Source: Wyeomyia smithii (lineage: Eukaryota; Arthropoda; Insecta; Diptera; Culicidae). Taken from it: a DNA stretch of 64,000 nucleotides. The translations under genes and the position numbers were made by a program. A model generated the notes under the pieces. That model had not been told where the DNA came from. It saw nothing but the letters and a program-made list of their open reading frames with translations, and searched no databases. Positions 21,033 to 36,000 of this stretch are shown here, piece after piece. The stretch's first letter is position 1; each line of letters begins with the position of its first letter. Where the stretch lies: NCBI RefSeq assembly GCF_029784165.1, contig NC_073695.1, positions 91,829,902 through 91,893,901 of the forward strand, given 5' to 3'.

Positions 21033-24000
21033 GTTAGTAGAATCATTCATTTCTAACTATTGCTGAAACTAGAATCAACATGCTCAACATGGTCCTTCAC
21101 AATATGCAATAACTCAATTTTCCGACGAAGTTTGAATACAACGCTAAAACAAAAATATTTCATACTCTGTTTTTGACGTAAGACTACGTCTTTGTTTTTT
21201 ATACCGGTGTACATTCTGTATAAATGAATATAAAACCGGCTAAGAGGTGGTTAGATTTTAAACAGTGGTGCACTACATAACTACGTGATGAATTAAATTA
21301 AATAATATGTCATTGGATAGGAAAATAGCTGGATAATTTGGTAGTTCGTTGGTTATTACTATTACTACATTGCTCAGCGATAACAATTAATGAAAAGTTT
21401 CAAGGTCAAGTTTCCGTTAGTTTTTGAATAGCCTTAACTTTATGAAAAATGAATCAATTTTGAATCAACAGGTTTTGTTTTACTGGAAAAATTTGATATT
21501 TTCGCAGTATTATCTGCAGATTGGATATGACCGAAGGACACTAGAAATGTTCTGGATTTTAGGAGAGTGTGTCAAAATATATACTTTTGCAACGCGTGAG
21601 ACTTTTTCTGACATTTTGTTTAATATAAGTTCATATTTTACCAATAACTAGAAATCATTCCAAGTTCATTGATACCCAAAGATCGAAAATCCGTAAAGGA
21701 ATTATTGAAATATGAATTTTTTAAATAGGCGTGTTGTTGTCTATCCAAAATGGGTTCAAAATCATTAGAATACGAATATTTTGAAAAATGTTGAGATTGA
21801 ATTTTTTTTTTCAAACTTAACCTTCTTGTTGGGTAAGGAAGATGAGTAGGTAGCACCCTCGCAGAACTCAATGAAACTTTGTGGGTATGTAAGCCATACT
21901 GAACCACGCAACTTTGCAAACTTTTTTTAGAACATTTATCTGTAATTACATATAAAAAGGTTCGAAGTATTTAAACCTCTTTCTTATGAATCAATATATC
22001 TTAAAAATGAGGAGAGATAGAGAACGGTTTGTCAACGGATAACTTCTAGAAAATTATCTTAACTTGAAAAAATCGGTCATCAAAATAAGTTTTTTTTATA
22101 TATAGACAAATTAGTTTCCTTGCACTACTAGCACTTAAGTCTGTCAAATGCGCTTCCAAACTTGTTCGGAAATGCATTGAAACTCTACGGCAGCGGTTCT
22201 AAACTTTTTTTCGTCCGCGTACCCCTTAGCGATATTTTTCATTTCGATTGTACCCTCCGCTTGAAATGCTCTCGCAGAGTGTGATAGAGTAGAGATAGAT
22301 CATATTGTGGTAGTCTACTTCAGGTTTCAAATTGAACTATGATTTGTTTGCTTGTTACAGTCATGTTTTAAGAGTAAGCAACAACATTTGAAGTATTTTA
22401 AAGAAAAATTGCTTTGTCCGCCATTACTGATTTTTCTTTCGCGTACCCCCTGAAGGCTCTCGAGTACCCCCAGGGGTACGCGTACCACAGGTTGAGAATC
22501 ACTGCTCTACGGGAACTCTCCAGGCAGAACTCAGTTTTTCTGTTTTGGGTGCCCCGACATTGCGGAGTCGAGGGTAATGAACAAGCTGACTACCTAGCAA
22601 GACAGGGATCAGCTCAGCGGTTTATTGGCCCCGAGACGTTTCCGAGTACGTCCAATTGCGCTATCAAAAGCGAAATACTAACTTGGGAAAGGCTAGAAAT
22701 AGCATCCCAATGGCAACAGGTACAGCCCAAGTAACACACAAAACATGTTAGAAAATAAGTAACAACAAAAGGAGTCATACAAGCGTACTACAAGCGCAAT
22801 TGAAAACTTGTGTTATTATATTGTGTTTGAAGTTGTTTTTTATCAGTAATAAAACCGCATTTCGGAAACAAGCTCGTTTTTTCTGGTTTTGGAGATGTTT
22901 TTGATAACATGAGTTCAAGAATGACAATCACTATCACTTGGTCTTTTCGTAAGACATTACACCAGTACAATAGTCGTAGCATTCAACACCCTACTTAAAA
23001 TTACTTGATCAAAATAATATTTAAATTATATGAACGATATCTATATTTATTCGAAGCGGGTCAAAACGCGCCATCGAAAGATAAACAAAACGCTTGCAGT
23101 GTAACCAATATCACTTCAGTTTTTCGTTATTGTATATCTAACAGCGTTTTCTAGTTTTGTTAGATTTTATATCCAGATAACGTTGAAACTATGCGAAAAC
23201 AATTTCAATATTCAAGCGAAAGAAACAACTCTTTTTGAAAGATTGAATATTATTTTTTGTCATCATTTTATAATCAATTAAAACTGCCACTGATAAAAGC
23301 AATTCACGATCTAGTTGCACTGCGCAGACACAACACATTTGCGCATGCGCTGGTTAACAGGTGTCATAGCAACAGATTTGCGCATTGCCGTATTGGTACT
23401 CGAGATGTATTTTGCCACTTAATTATATCAAGTTGGCTTGCTTTCATGCAGTTATCGCTACTTGTTCTACTAGCCATCATGTTTTGCGCTTTTCTGGTGA
23501 TATTGATGTCATGGAATAGATAACGTCAACTATTCTATACCAACGTGTGTTACTAGGGAGGGTTGTAGACAAGCTAAAAAGTTAATCTATCCGAACCCCG
23601 GAACCGCCAGAAAGTTACTTAGTCTAAATCATAATGAACTACGGATAACCACGGGACTCCTTACCGGACACTGTCCCGCTTTTCATCATTGAAAGAAAAT
23701 CGGTGTAGTGTTGAACGACACCTGCCGATTCTGCAAATCTGAACCAGAGAGTTCAGAGCATTTGCTTTGCTCTTGCGGAGCTCTCGCTTCCTCTAGGTAC
23801 AACTTCTTAGGAACTTACCTTTTAACTCCATACCAAGTATGGAGCTCTAATCCCAAGCAGGTTATTAGTTTCATCAACTATGTTGTACCTAATTGGGGTA
23901 GGGGTACTGGGGGTAAGACCGTCACCCCTGGGATTTAACTAGAAAACGCTAATTAACTTGTTTTGGAATATGTGAAGTGTTGATATTTAATATTTTAGAC

Positions 24001-27000
24001 ATTTTAAGATACATCGAAACCACCGTGAAACGTCAAACGTCAAAATAATAGACAAACGGATGTAATTTTTCGTGAGTGGAACTTAAGCTTTAATTCATTT
24101 GAAAAGACTAAAATATTTTTTCGTTGCTCTACAATTTATTGCCTGTATTGTTAGCAATCACAGGAATTTGATCTGAGGTAATTTGATGCGATAAATTTGT
24201 AGAAATACTTTTTTTTAAAAAATGTGTGCTGTCGAGGTAACACCGTCACCCGGTGAGTGGGGTGAGCCCGACATGGTCTGAAGCTAGTTGGATGTTACTG
24301 ACACATATTTCACATCTATTATCGATGTCTCGCTGCTAAATAAAATAATTAATCGACTTAGAACCATGCACTCAAGCTCTTCTGTGATTTATGAATGATT
24401 CCAAGGGTTAGTAGAGGTGTCAAATGTTCTGAATCAAGTCACAAAACTGACCGCTTTCCCGGTGGTATTTGGAATATGCTCCGGTGTGGTCAATGTAATC
24501 CTGGCTTCGATTGAACTAGTTAATAATATGATTCAAAGTGCCACATGATAGGCTTGCCGAGTATCGAATTCTTCCATTGTTTATACATAATGTTCACCGG
24601 AACTTGTTCCGGCAATCTCCCCAGAACCAGCTAACCGACAACAACCAAATTCAACAGTAACATATAGTAATGTAAGATCTCTCATTTGGCGGTTTCCGAA
24701 TTCAAATTGGTTCAGTTAATTCGAGTAAATTCATGAACAAACTTAGGTGCCGGTGTTACCCCCAAGGGGTGCCGGTTTCACCCGCACTGGTTGCTAAACG
24801 TCGTTTTTATCTTGGTTTCAAAACTTCACTATTCCTTGTAAAATAACTGTTTGAAAGTACTGAAAGCTTTCATATCTTGTAGAAAACAATCTGGGCAATG
24901 ATTCTGTGAAAGAAATATAACAATATTTGCCATCAAGTCCTACTAAAGAATCATTTTCCTTCGGGGGCCGGGCTTACCCCCAGTACCCCTACAAGTTTAC
25001 AACGAAACAGTCCTACTCCATCAATGAGTACGAGCAATCCGTAAGCTGTTCACAGCAATCGGGGCCAGCCACAAAAGACAATCAGCAAGACTGTCGCAGT
25101 GGTATTTCAGTACCCAGTGCCCTTCAGGCATACAGTATTTTAAAAACTTAGTTTCTCAAAACTCTTCGGAACAAACCAAAGTGGGCACTCTTAAGGAAAC
25201 AAAGTTTTTCTAACAAAAATTTTCTCGTGTACCTACTAGGTACTAAATAGCCGAACCGGTTGCGTCAAATCTCGTTGCGTCACAATTTGTTGTTCATTCA
25301 ATTGATTCATAAAGTTATAGGCATTTTTAGAATTTTGCCTGTCTCAATCATTGTGTATATCCCCTGTATATTATGAATAAACACTAAATTGCAGTTTGCA
25401 AAAAAAAGGAACGGAAGGTCATTTTTTATAGAAAGTTAAGTTTTTAAAACAAAATTTATTTAACATTTTCCAAAATATTTGTATTCTAATGATTTTAAGA
25501 GATTCGAAAAAACATTTGCAATCAAAAACTCATAATAATTAACTTCCTACATGCATCTGTTTTCAAATTATTTCAAATTTAGGTTTAGAAAGTTAGGAAA
25601 CTATTACTAATTTTTTTATCAATACAAATACAGTTGAATTTTCCTTGAAGTTCATTTTTCGTTCAAACTTAAAATTAAAAAAAAAGTTAAGTTTTGAAGA
25701 TTTTTTTCATTTTCAACTTTTAAAAGATTTACTCTTGAATTCTATCGATGGAATATGATTCTAATAATAATTTTCAAATTATAAAACTTTTGGTAATAAC
25801 CTCCTTAATGCAAATTATTTCAAATTTAAGTTTAGAAAGTTAGGAAACTATTACTTATTTTTTTATCGACACAAATAGAGCTGAATTTTCCTTGAAGTTC
25901 ATTTTTCGTTCAAACTCAAAACTATTTCAAAACTTTTGATAAAAAGTACAGGAAAAGAAGTAATGTAAGGCATTTTTTTCCATAAAAGCTTAATTTTGAT
26001 GAATTTTTACATTTTCAACTTTTAAAAGAATTCCTCTCGAATTCTATCGATGGAATATAATTCTAATAACAGAAAATAAAACGATAATTTTCAAATTATA
26101 AAACTTTTGGTACTAACCTACTAAATGCATCCCTTTTCTAAATATTTCAAAATTAGGTTTTGAAAATCTCTTGTTTTTAGGTTTTCTGGTCGTTCTTCAT
26201 CTAAGAAATTGGATGAATTAGACAGGAGTTATGGCTATGTTCAGATTCATGGAGATATATTTCCACGGGTTAAATTATTGAAAGGCCGTAAATTTTCGAT
26301 CCAATCTTCTTACGGGTAAAGAATGAATCATGTTATATTGAACGTACATTTCAACCATTCTATGTTGGTTGCTGGAGAACGAAGAATATGAAAATTACTT
26401 CTGATGAAATCTAACTTACGCCGGAACACTGCTAGTGTTGGCAAAAAAATATTTTCAGTTTTGAATTCCCCGCTTTTAACACATTTTAAAAACATTCTAG
26501 CACCTTAGTGTTTTCGGCAATGATGGTGATCGGCGATAAAATCGGCGATAAACATTCGAACTTTTTCAACGTGTGAGTCAACTTCGTCTCTCAGTCGGTT
26601 CTAACATTTATCGTACGATATGCCAGTCCGAGTGAACCAATTCGGAGATTCTCTGAGATAATTCATTCTCTCTCAGAGATGGAATTTCCAATAGCTCTAC
26701 AAACCGATGATTCACTCTGATATAATCCTGATAGAATCCAAGTGTCGAAACAAAAGGGAAGAATCGCGAGACGATAATTATCGGAAAAGTGAAGCGATTG
26801 CGATCTCTTGAACAATTATCCCCCTATCTTTCCGAGTCGCAAGTGTTGACAGTAAAATAGGTGTTTCATCGTTTAACAAAATGTTGCCTGCTGTTGTCAT
26901 TGTCAACTCAATGTTCTTTTGTTCGTCGGTTTTATTTGCATCGAAGGTTTGTTCGCTGATGTATGTTGGCCGATACCGTGCTGGATCGAAATCCGTACAC

Positions 27001-30000
27001 CTAAGCACATGATAATCTTCGACGGTCAATATAAAATCAAGAAATCACATATTGCTTTAAACTGACATGTTTACTTATAGGTTTACTAATATTTTATCAC
27101 TATTTTCAAGCAAAATGATTAAAATCACTCCGAAACTCGAAAAAATCATGTTTAAATAGGACATGTTTTGAATCGAAATCCGTACACAGTTTTTTGTCTG
27201 AATCAAAGCCCGTACACTTTTGAATCGAAATCCGCACACACGCGATATAGACTGGATCAAAGTCCATATAGCAATAAATCAAAATCCGTATAGATATAGA
27301 AGTACAAAAATGAACATCTTTTAGTCATAATTTATCAATTGGTTTCTAAGCACGGTTTTCTTATTTTGTATATCAGCTGAAATAGTGCAATTTTCGTAGC
27401 GTTTCGTTGCGGTACCGCTTATCGTAGTAACCGGAACACCAGAGTCTCTCGAAGCTTCCCGGTACGACTTTCCCTTGCGCACACCAGTCACAGCTCCTTC
27501 GAAATTGTTGGTCGTATATTTATACTTGTTTTCTTCCATTATATGCTGTAAACAAGAAGAAAATTCAACAATTTCTGCATGATACACACGCTGTACGGAT
27601 TTCGATTCAAGCAATTAACAAGGATCAAAATCCGTACGGCACAGTTTTTGTTGAATTAATACAATTTACACTATTTACCAGTCAATATACAGCTCGAAAA
27701 TGACAAAGACTCACCTTTTCTATCAATTTCAAGAAGATTCACAGAGTAAAACACGTATATCCCACTTGAAAAACGTTTTCATCTGAAGAACGTTTTCTTA
27801 GTAAATACTCTAACGATACAACGAAATGACAACTGAAACCGATACACGATTGATTTTTTATTTTTAATATTTTTGTTTCATGGCCTACTGACGCATAGTT
27901 TAATTTAACAGAAGGCCAACAGCTCAACGGACATGTACATGTAACTATCATATGAATTTTCATTTTTATAATGCTTGAAACTGAAGATAAACGTCAAGGT
28001 GTACGGATTTCGATACTGTACGGGTTTCGATCCAGCACGGTATCAAAGTTTTTCTTAAACAAGCAAAAAACCTGCACAAATTTTGTAAAAAAATCCGCAA
28101 ATATAAACAGATTCGAAAAAAGCTTGCAAGCTATGCACAAAGTAACAACAAATATTTTCCATTTGAAAAAAAAAACAAAATCGGAAACGGACTCAATTCT
28201 GTAAATCTGGTATCCCTGTTTTGTGCTGCCTTTTAGTTGGTCTAACGCTTGCAGTTTTTTCTCTCTGAGTTTTTGGTTTGCGATACAATTTTACGATTAT
28301 CGGGACACCCTCACTCACAAGCAGTGATGCCACATATACAGATTTATCTGCATTTATACAGATTTTTTGCGTATTTATCATACAGATATCTTCATATACA
28401 GATTACAGATTTTCTGGAAATACTACAGATTTTTACAGTTTTTTTTTTTTTGGTTTTCATGGGGTCGTAAACTAAACTTCTTCATTTAGTTGAAAAACAT
28501 AAATTATCTCAAATGCGGTGGAGCGTGTCGGAGGCCTCTGCCATGGTGAACGCGAACGCGAGCGATGGAGCGAGAAACTTGCCGTGGGTAAATGAACAGC
28601 CGTAAAGAGAACTGTTTATTTACCTACGGCAAGTTTCTCGCCCCATCGCTCGCGTTCGCGTTCACCATGGCAGAGACCGGAGGCTTTATTATATTCATAT
28701 GCTACGCAAAAACGTGTGCATGAATGAGTCACGAAAAAATGTTAAACAAGCTATATTGAATTTTTTTCGAGAAGGATATGTCCAGTACAGATCCAGATTT
28801 TTATACAGATTTTTTGAAATTTTTCCAAGGTGAGAAGATTTTTTGGGCTCCAAAATACAGATGAAAATGTGGCATCACTGCTCACAAGGTGATTCGAACC
28901 AAAAATTTTCGTTCCACGGCTCGATCGGATCGGGAGACGATAATGAATTACCTTTTGAAACCGAAGAGAGAATCGAGAAAGCGTATGAACAAGCGACGAT
29001 AAACTCGCATACAGTTAACAGGCTATAAAGTTCACGGAGTATTCTTTCGGCAGTTTATTTGTCACACAAGTTCTCTTCTCGAGAGACGATACAAAACATC
29101 GCGTATTATGCGTGATCAGAATCCAATAGGATTCTCTCATGATAATTCTCTGATACGATTTTAACCATTCTTGGTTTTCGGTAAAGTTGTTAGGCATCTA
29201 AAATAATAATATAATGGTCTTTATCAGGAGTAACAGTTACCTCTATATTTTGTACAGCGATAAAGAGAACACACGATGGCTACACAGTATAACATTTTAC
29301 TATCTACAGGCATTGCAAAATTCTATGAAAATTGGTATATAATTCGAGCAAAGCCGTAAAAATGTGACCGAGTAAGGCAGCGCTTTTATCAATTTAGTGT
29401 AATTTCTAGCCAAAGACCAACCGGTTGTAAAGTTGATTCCAATGAACATTTAATATTTTTCCCACAGATCAATGTCATCAATACCACCGGAGCCCTTCAT
29501 GATAATGCGATCGAAGGCGCTCAACCGACGTGTGCTGATCAACGTAGGTGGCGTAAAGCATGAAGTCCTTTGGCGAACCCTCGAACGACTACCGCACACA
29601 CGACTAGGGAGACTGCGCGAGTGTAACACGCACGAAGCAATATCGGAGCTTTGCGATGATTACTCATTAATAGACAACGAATACTTTTTCGATAGACACC
29701 CAAAGAGCTTCAGTTCCATACTTAATTTTTACCGCACCGGAAAGCTTCATCTGGTGGACGAAATGTGTGTGCTGGCGTTTAGCGACGACCTCGAGTATTG
29801 GGGTGTCGACGAACTGTATCTGGAGTCTTGCTGTCAGCATAAGTACCATCAACGAAAAGAACACGTGCACGAGGAAATGCGAAAAGAGGCGGAAAGTTTA
29901 CGACAACGGGAGGAGGAAGAATTCGGCGATGGGAAATGCGCACAATATCAAAAGTACCTTTGGGAACTGCTCGAGAAACCGAATACTAGTTTTGCTGCTA

Positions 30001-33000
30001 GGGTAAGCATGTGGCTCCTCTGCGAACGTTTTCATTCAATAACGAAATATTTCATCATTTTATCTACCGTAAATAGCATCTTTTTTTCAGGACTCATTTA
30101 CCATCAAAATTCGCAATCAGTTCTTGAATAATTTTGTTGTATTTTTTATGAAAACCGTTTTGTTCCGTCACGTTTCCTTCGCTTCAGTTTGAGCCCCAAT
30201 TGTCACCTGCAGAACCGAAAGTCGAAAACACAAGAAAACAAGCAAATCGTCACACTTTGAACCATTTCCATGTTGGGTTACGTTTTTGTCAAAGTCCACT
30301 GGAAACCCCCGCCTGTTACAGTGAAGCCGATGACTTGCACAAAGAAGCTTTTTCTGTCACATACGGCAGCTGTCCATACTCATCTGGCCCAATGCCAGAA
30401 ACAATTATTTAGAAAGCAAAGTGCCCGTTCTGGCTGCTACGTACCCTTCAGTCTGTTATATACACGGAAAGCAGAAGTCCTGTATTATCTGAATCAAACT
30501 TGTTTATTATTTCATATGTAGTATTCGTTTTCTTACACGAGAAATATATTCAAACTTTTCAACAAATATGGTTTTATATTGTTGTCTGACAGAATTATTG
30601 CACTAAAAACAACCCTCAACATTTTGACGACTAACAAGTTTAACAAACAACTGCTTAACCCACAGCTACAAAGCTGCAAGCTTCGTAAACTAAAAAAAAT
30701 GCTGATGAGAAACCCAGAAAACTGTACTTTCCGTGTAACGATCGGATTGGAAATTTCAATTTCGCCGTTTTGCACAGGCAATAGGCCTCTCGAGCAATGA
30801 AGCAAGCGAGGGGAGTTGCATTGTAAATTATTTGCTTGTCGCAACGAACGGGTTGTAAGGATTATTGAATTTTAATAATTTACCGTTCGATATCGATACT
30901 CACTGAGCTAAAGAGCTGTACCTACTTTGCAAGCTGTTTTTGGCACAGGGTAAATTAATTTTGGTAATGTGCCGAAAGAGGATTGCGCTTAGCCGATTGC
31001 ATTGAATGGTAATAGGTAGAAAAATTTGATGGATTGGATACTTTTTTTCTAGTGTATTTAATTGTAGTCTTGAGATACGATGTTCGAATCTCGAATGGGA
31101 GTGACTGTTTATCTAAGTTGCATATTCTTACTATTCACTATGCTCAGGTCACGTCTGTTATAATCAATTTTATGAAAAAAAAATTTAAAGCCGCTGTACT
31201 CCATTAGGTCGAAACCAATTAAACGAAAAATGAGTGCCATTAGTGAGGTTGATAAATTACTTGCAATCGGTCGGCAGCTACATGGTGACTCGCGTGATAC
31301 ATGATTAATGAGAATTCCCCCCAAACCCATCACCCTGCTTCAACACAAGCGACCAGGCCCCTTCCGACAAAACTTTTATTGCGTCACCTATTACAGCCTG
31401 TTCCCAGGAGTAATTTCGATGTTCATTTCTATCTGAGCGCTGAAACGCACTTCCGTCGTTTCTCTTTCCGATTGCGGGATCAGCTCATTTTCAGACCAGG
31501 GAATTATTAAGCGAGAAAGGCTTTCGTAAAACCGAATCCAATTATATCACCTTGAAATTTGTTTTCTACACCATTAATGTACTGATGCAGGAGTACCAAA
31601 ACAGAATGGCTAAGGTACTTCGTGACCACTACACACGAAACATCATTCCTTAGTTAAGAAAATCCCAGGGCCAACAAAAATTGAAAGCGTTTTTACTTCC
31701 AACTGTGTCAAGTACAAAATGTGACAACGACATTGCTGTTATCTTGTGCTTTTCTCCACCCTCGTTCAGTTTATACGCCAACCCGTCGCTGATAGAATAA
31801 ATCGTTACACACACAAGTTGACACACCAACTTACTTTCAGTCTACATTCTGTTCTCTTTTCTGTGGGGATTTCAGACCTACTACTCGACATACTACTAGA
31901 GCATTCAAAAACACACATACATACTTTCATTTTTTTTTTCTTATTTTTTCTCTTGAAACAAAAACTGTACTTGTTGAATGTTAGCGTACCCGTTCCAAGA
32001 TTCGTTCACGTTTAACTTTTCTTTTTATGGTTTAATTTACTTACACCAAAAATAAGCGAGAAAATCATTACCTACAATGCAACTTGTGCAGTACACGGAA
32101 AATTCCTCTCAAAAAAGACGAACGAAAGATTGCATATTTGGTCACAACCCCACAGACAACGACTCACCCTGAAGACTGTAAATAAAATATTTCAACGCAA
32201 TTTAGTTCACTTTTCCAAATCGTACAACCAATCTCGATGTTCTACAATTTCTATAAATATACATACACACACACATTTTGCTCTTCTTCTTTCACTTTCA
32301 TTCAATTCAAATCAATTTAACATCTCACTGCTGTCGTGCAAGGTGCACAACATTCCCCGAACAAATGCCACCGTCAGAGCCTCTTTTTTATTTCGTCCCA
32401 CCCACTAGCAATTCAACTGTATTATACAATTCTGTATACACATATTCTAGCTCTAGCATGTTTTCTTGTTCAGGCGACTGCTCCACCCCTTTTTCCACAA
32501 TTAGGAATTCCAATCATGAAAATGCCTTGATTTTAATTCGCCAAGCAACAGCTCCGAGCGAAGTCTCTGTCGGACGTTTCTATCGGGCTGGCATGTTAAA
32601 TGCGTACGAAAAACCTAACTCAAGTATTCACAGCTGTTTCCAAGTCTTATTTTTCTAATTTGGACACTATAATTTTTTTTCACAATCAGCGTCTTGAAGT
32701 TTGCTACTCAACTAGCCTCACCGGAGGGTCGAGACGTATTGCAGACGGACTGTCTAACATATCAAAAGTGTACGTTATGCAATATTGAAAGTCATCCTTA
32801 ACTTTGATTTGGTAGAATCGATCAAAGTATAGTCGCCCCTGCCAACGCCCATTTTCGGTTTTAATATAACTTTGTAATATACGTACATCACTGTCGTACA
32901 TTTTTTATTTTCATTGGATTTTTTTTTTCACGGCCAACATTTTTTCAAAACTTAAAACAACATGTGAAATATTTTTTTCGAAAGAAAACTCAATGTAAAC

Positions 33001-36000
33001 GAATGAATTTTGCACACATATGAAATTTACCAGCTCTTAGAATATGGCTTACTGTATCGAGGTGGCGACTATCAGACGTATTTGAAAGATGTACCTATTC
33101 ACAATACTGGACTCGGTACTTGAGCTACACCTTGGAAACCACTTTTCCAGCAAACTCAGAGTTCTTGTAAGCAATGAAGAGCGTTTTTTGCTGTTAACTA
33201 GATTGAAGTGGTTCTTGCGTCAAAGGGCAGGTGAGCCAGTCATGACGAGCCACGTCGGCTAGAATGTAAAGTACAGTTTTTAGCTACCTTACTATCCTTC
33301 AGCTATTTTATTCTATTTTCTCCCAAAGATGAACAATTTATTGGTACACGTGATTCCGATTTTGCTAAGTAACATTCAAACCACTTTGCGATTCTAGACG
33401 ACGATGAATTATCTACCATGAGTATCTCGACATCTGCCCTTGGTCTAGCAAATGGTAAGTCTACCAACATCGTTTAAGCGCTTTCGCATGTTTTTTTGAA
33501 CTAAATTAAAGATATAATCATTTTATTCTATTTTTCGGCTATAACTATTCTAGTTAAAAATTATGTCAGTAGAAATGAAAAATGGGAAAATGTTTCAACG
33601 AAAAATTTCTATTGTGTGCAAAATCCATTTATTGCATTCAAATCTATCATTTCGTTTTTTGAATTTTTTTTTTCAATCTTCGTAATTATAGGGATTAACA
33701 GTAATTTGAAAACCAAGTTTTTTATGCGAAAAATGTGATCATATAATATTGAGTTTGGAACTATAGAATCAGTCAATATGCAATAAGGAAATGTAAAAAT
33801 GAAGAATGAGGCAGTGAATGTACGAAGTTGTCTGAAAGCGTTAAAAGCTGGGGCCACAAATGACCGATATTGCACAGAAGTGTTCTAAATATTGAATTTC
33901 CATTCACAGCTCGATAATTTCTTTTCAAACATGACAAAAAATGACTGAAAACTTCGACTACGTTGTTCCACGACATACCCATTCACACATAAACAAACAA
34001 ACACACACACGTAAGCATAAACATACTTAAAAATGACATTGCTCGAAAAAGCTACGGCGATAATTATTATGTTTTGATTTTGATGATCCCGAACAATCAA
34101 AGCTTAAACCTAATTTCCTCCTTCCTGACGTCCTCCAGAAGCAATGAGCTGTAACACATCTCATTGGACTCGTTTTAAGTTTTCCTGCTCAAACATTCAG
34201 AGTGACGTCAAATGATTTGTAGTTTTTGTTTTTTGTTTTGTCACCATTTCTCTTTCAGTTTCCACTTGTCACCTCATTATCTTGCGAGAAAGATTATGAG
34301 ACACCAGCGTTTCTTTTGCGCTGCAAGCTAGATACTAACGTGCCAAACGACATGCTGTACATTTAGGTGCAACGAACATAATCACACCAAACAAACGCAA
34401 CAAATCTTTAACGGTTATTAACACTTCAATCATACTATTCAACGAACATTGGAAATCTGTTTTATTCTCCTTCATCATTCAACATGTGGCCGTTCGGACC
34501 ACCACGTCCGTCGTGCCATCCTGTAAACATTGCTACTCGGAACACTTTTTTCCCACTTGTTTATTTCCTCCCTTACCCCATCCGATGATTATTATTATCA
34601 ACAAAAATTATTTCCAAGCTAAAATGGCCTTTCAATTCGATGTTCTCCTGTTTTCGGCTTTTTCTGTTCTTTTCATTTCTCCTATCAATTAACAGTTATG
34701 TATATGTAAACAATATCGCTGAACATTTCGACGAACGTTCGGTGCTCCGTAATGTATGAGCGAAACATAGCAAAAAAAACAAACGCAAAGTGCTTAAAGA
34801 CAATCAACAAACGATTGGTGTTAGAGCTGTCAAACTTTCAAGTCTGTACACAGATAATAAAAAAACACCGGAAACACTAAATCTATGTGTGAAATGAAGA
34901 AATCACTTTGATTTTAAGCTTCTAGAAAAAACGCAGAATCGCTAATATCTGAAAGAATTTTGGTATACTTGAATAAAAGTCAAAATTCTAGCGTAACCAG
35001 ATAATCCAGCTTTTCGCAGGCGAATAGAAACGTAGAACTCGCCACTATAAGATTAGCGCTTTTCAATTAGTTATAAGATTTCTGTGTACCGTCTTATTAC
35101 CAATTGATTCTTTCCCGAAAGTTTGAGATTTCTGCTCACAGTGTTAGTTTATTGTTTTTGACTGCCATACAAACGCCGAACGTAAGTCTTTAATTGGTTG
35201 ATGTCGTCAAAGTGTTTCAATATCGTGTCGTATCCGTAGAGCGTATAATATACGGGCAAGTTGATGTTGAGTGGTGACTGCTAAACGCTACCATCAAAAT
35301 CAAACGCTTGCAAGATCCAGCAGGACAGCGGATTCTGTACTCGGTGCACCGATATCAATCATGTGATTTTCTTTTGTTCCTCTAACATAATTCCTTTTAA
35401 TAGTTTGCAATTCTATCACTGTTTAGTAAGTTTTTTGTATGCATATTTGTTTATGATTTTAGTATACGTTCATTATGCTCACTCTAACGCCATCAACTAT
35501 ATTACTAATATCACAAACTCGTGTTTTCACGCGTTTTATATATATACCGAACTAGTATCACGATTGTGTACAATAGCAACTATTTATTTCGGAATGGGCA
35601 AATGCGATATAACCAGGCGGCAGGCGTGCTGTAGAATCCTCGATGTTGGTAAAAAATACTCCCAACAAATAGTAACACCGACCGACGAAATCCGGGGAGA
35701 AGCAGCCACAGCCGTGGGCAGGTAACTTTACCCTCACAGTAAAGTTGCTTTCCCACTCTGCTGACGGGGTGCTTCTCTCAACAACCCAAAACTCACAACA
35801 AGACGAGACACTTAGTCTCGGAGAATTCGGATTTCGACAAGTTTCCCAAAGTTACAAAAAATGAACCACTATAATCTTCTACCGTCGAAAGAAACCACCC
35901 CTAATGAACCCACCGACATTTTTGTGCACTGATAACAAAATTATTTGTCTTGAACTTAAAATTTTTCTTCTGTTTCCCGTTATCTTCCCGGTAACCATTT

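Larger units (their letters stand above)
22118..25250 (+). pseudogene. LINE relic: RNase H and C-terminal zinc-finger region, split by three insertions
   Basis: Plus-strand segments read as the 3' end of a non-LTR retrotransposon ORF2. 22118-22190 (ALKSVKCASKLVRKC) continues after a miniature element at 22513 into FWVPRHCGVEGNEQADYLAR, the RNase H core with the Asp of EQAD. A second segment at about 23558-23900 includes RKLLSLNHNELRITTGLL and a CRFC...HLLCSCG cysteine/histidine motif, as in Jockey/I-type elements. A third segment after 24990 is the decayed tail and 3' UTR. The 5' part, including reverse transcriptase, is missing (usual 5' truncation). A stop after HCPAFHH (23690 region) and frameshifts show it is dead. 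Confidence 0.8.
21033..29467 (+). other. Shab intron 1 (8.4 kb)
   Basis: Donor GTTAGT at 21033 and acceptor CCCACAG ending at 29467. The intron is packed with elements: a LINE relic with three insertions, a tandem duplication, a pogo-like element and a hAT miniature element, each listed. 21060-22110 and 28890-29460 hold nothing else I recognise. Confidence 0.8.

Noticed and set aside
22414..23938. Separate small genes
   Set aside because: They are pieces of one LINE ORF2 interrupted by three insertions.
25572..26130. CRISPR-like or satellite array
   Set aside because: Only two long, imperfect units; a local duplication explains it.
30003..30131. Extension of the Shab frame beyond exon 2
   Set aside because: The donor AGG/GTAAGC and the exact in-phase match of exon 3 to S1 show that this is intron.
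35363..35725. 120-codon frame ending near GGGCAG/GTAACT as a cassette exon
   Set aside because: Inserting it between exons 2 and 3 would break the start of S1; no domain and no conserved feature.
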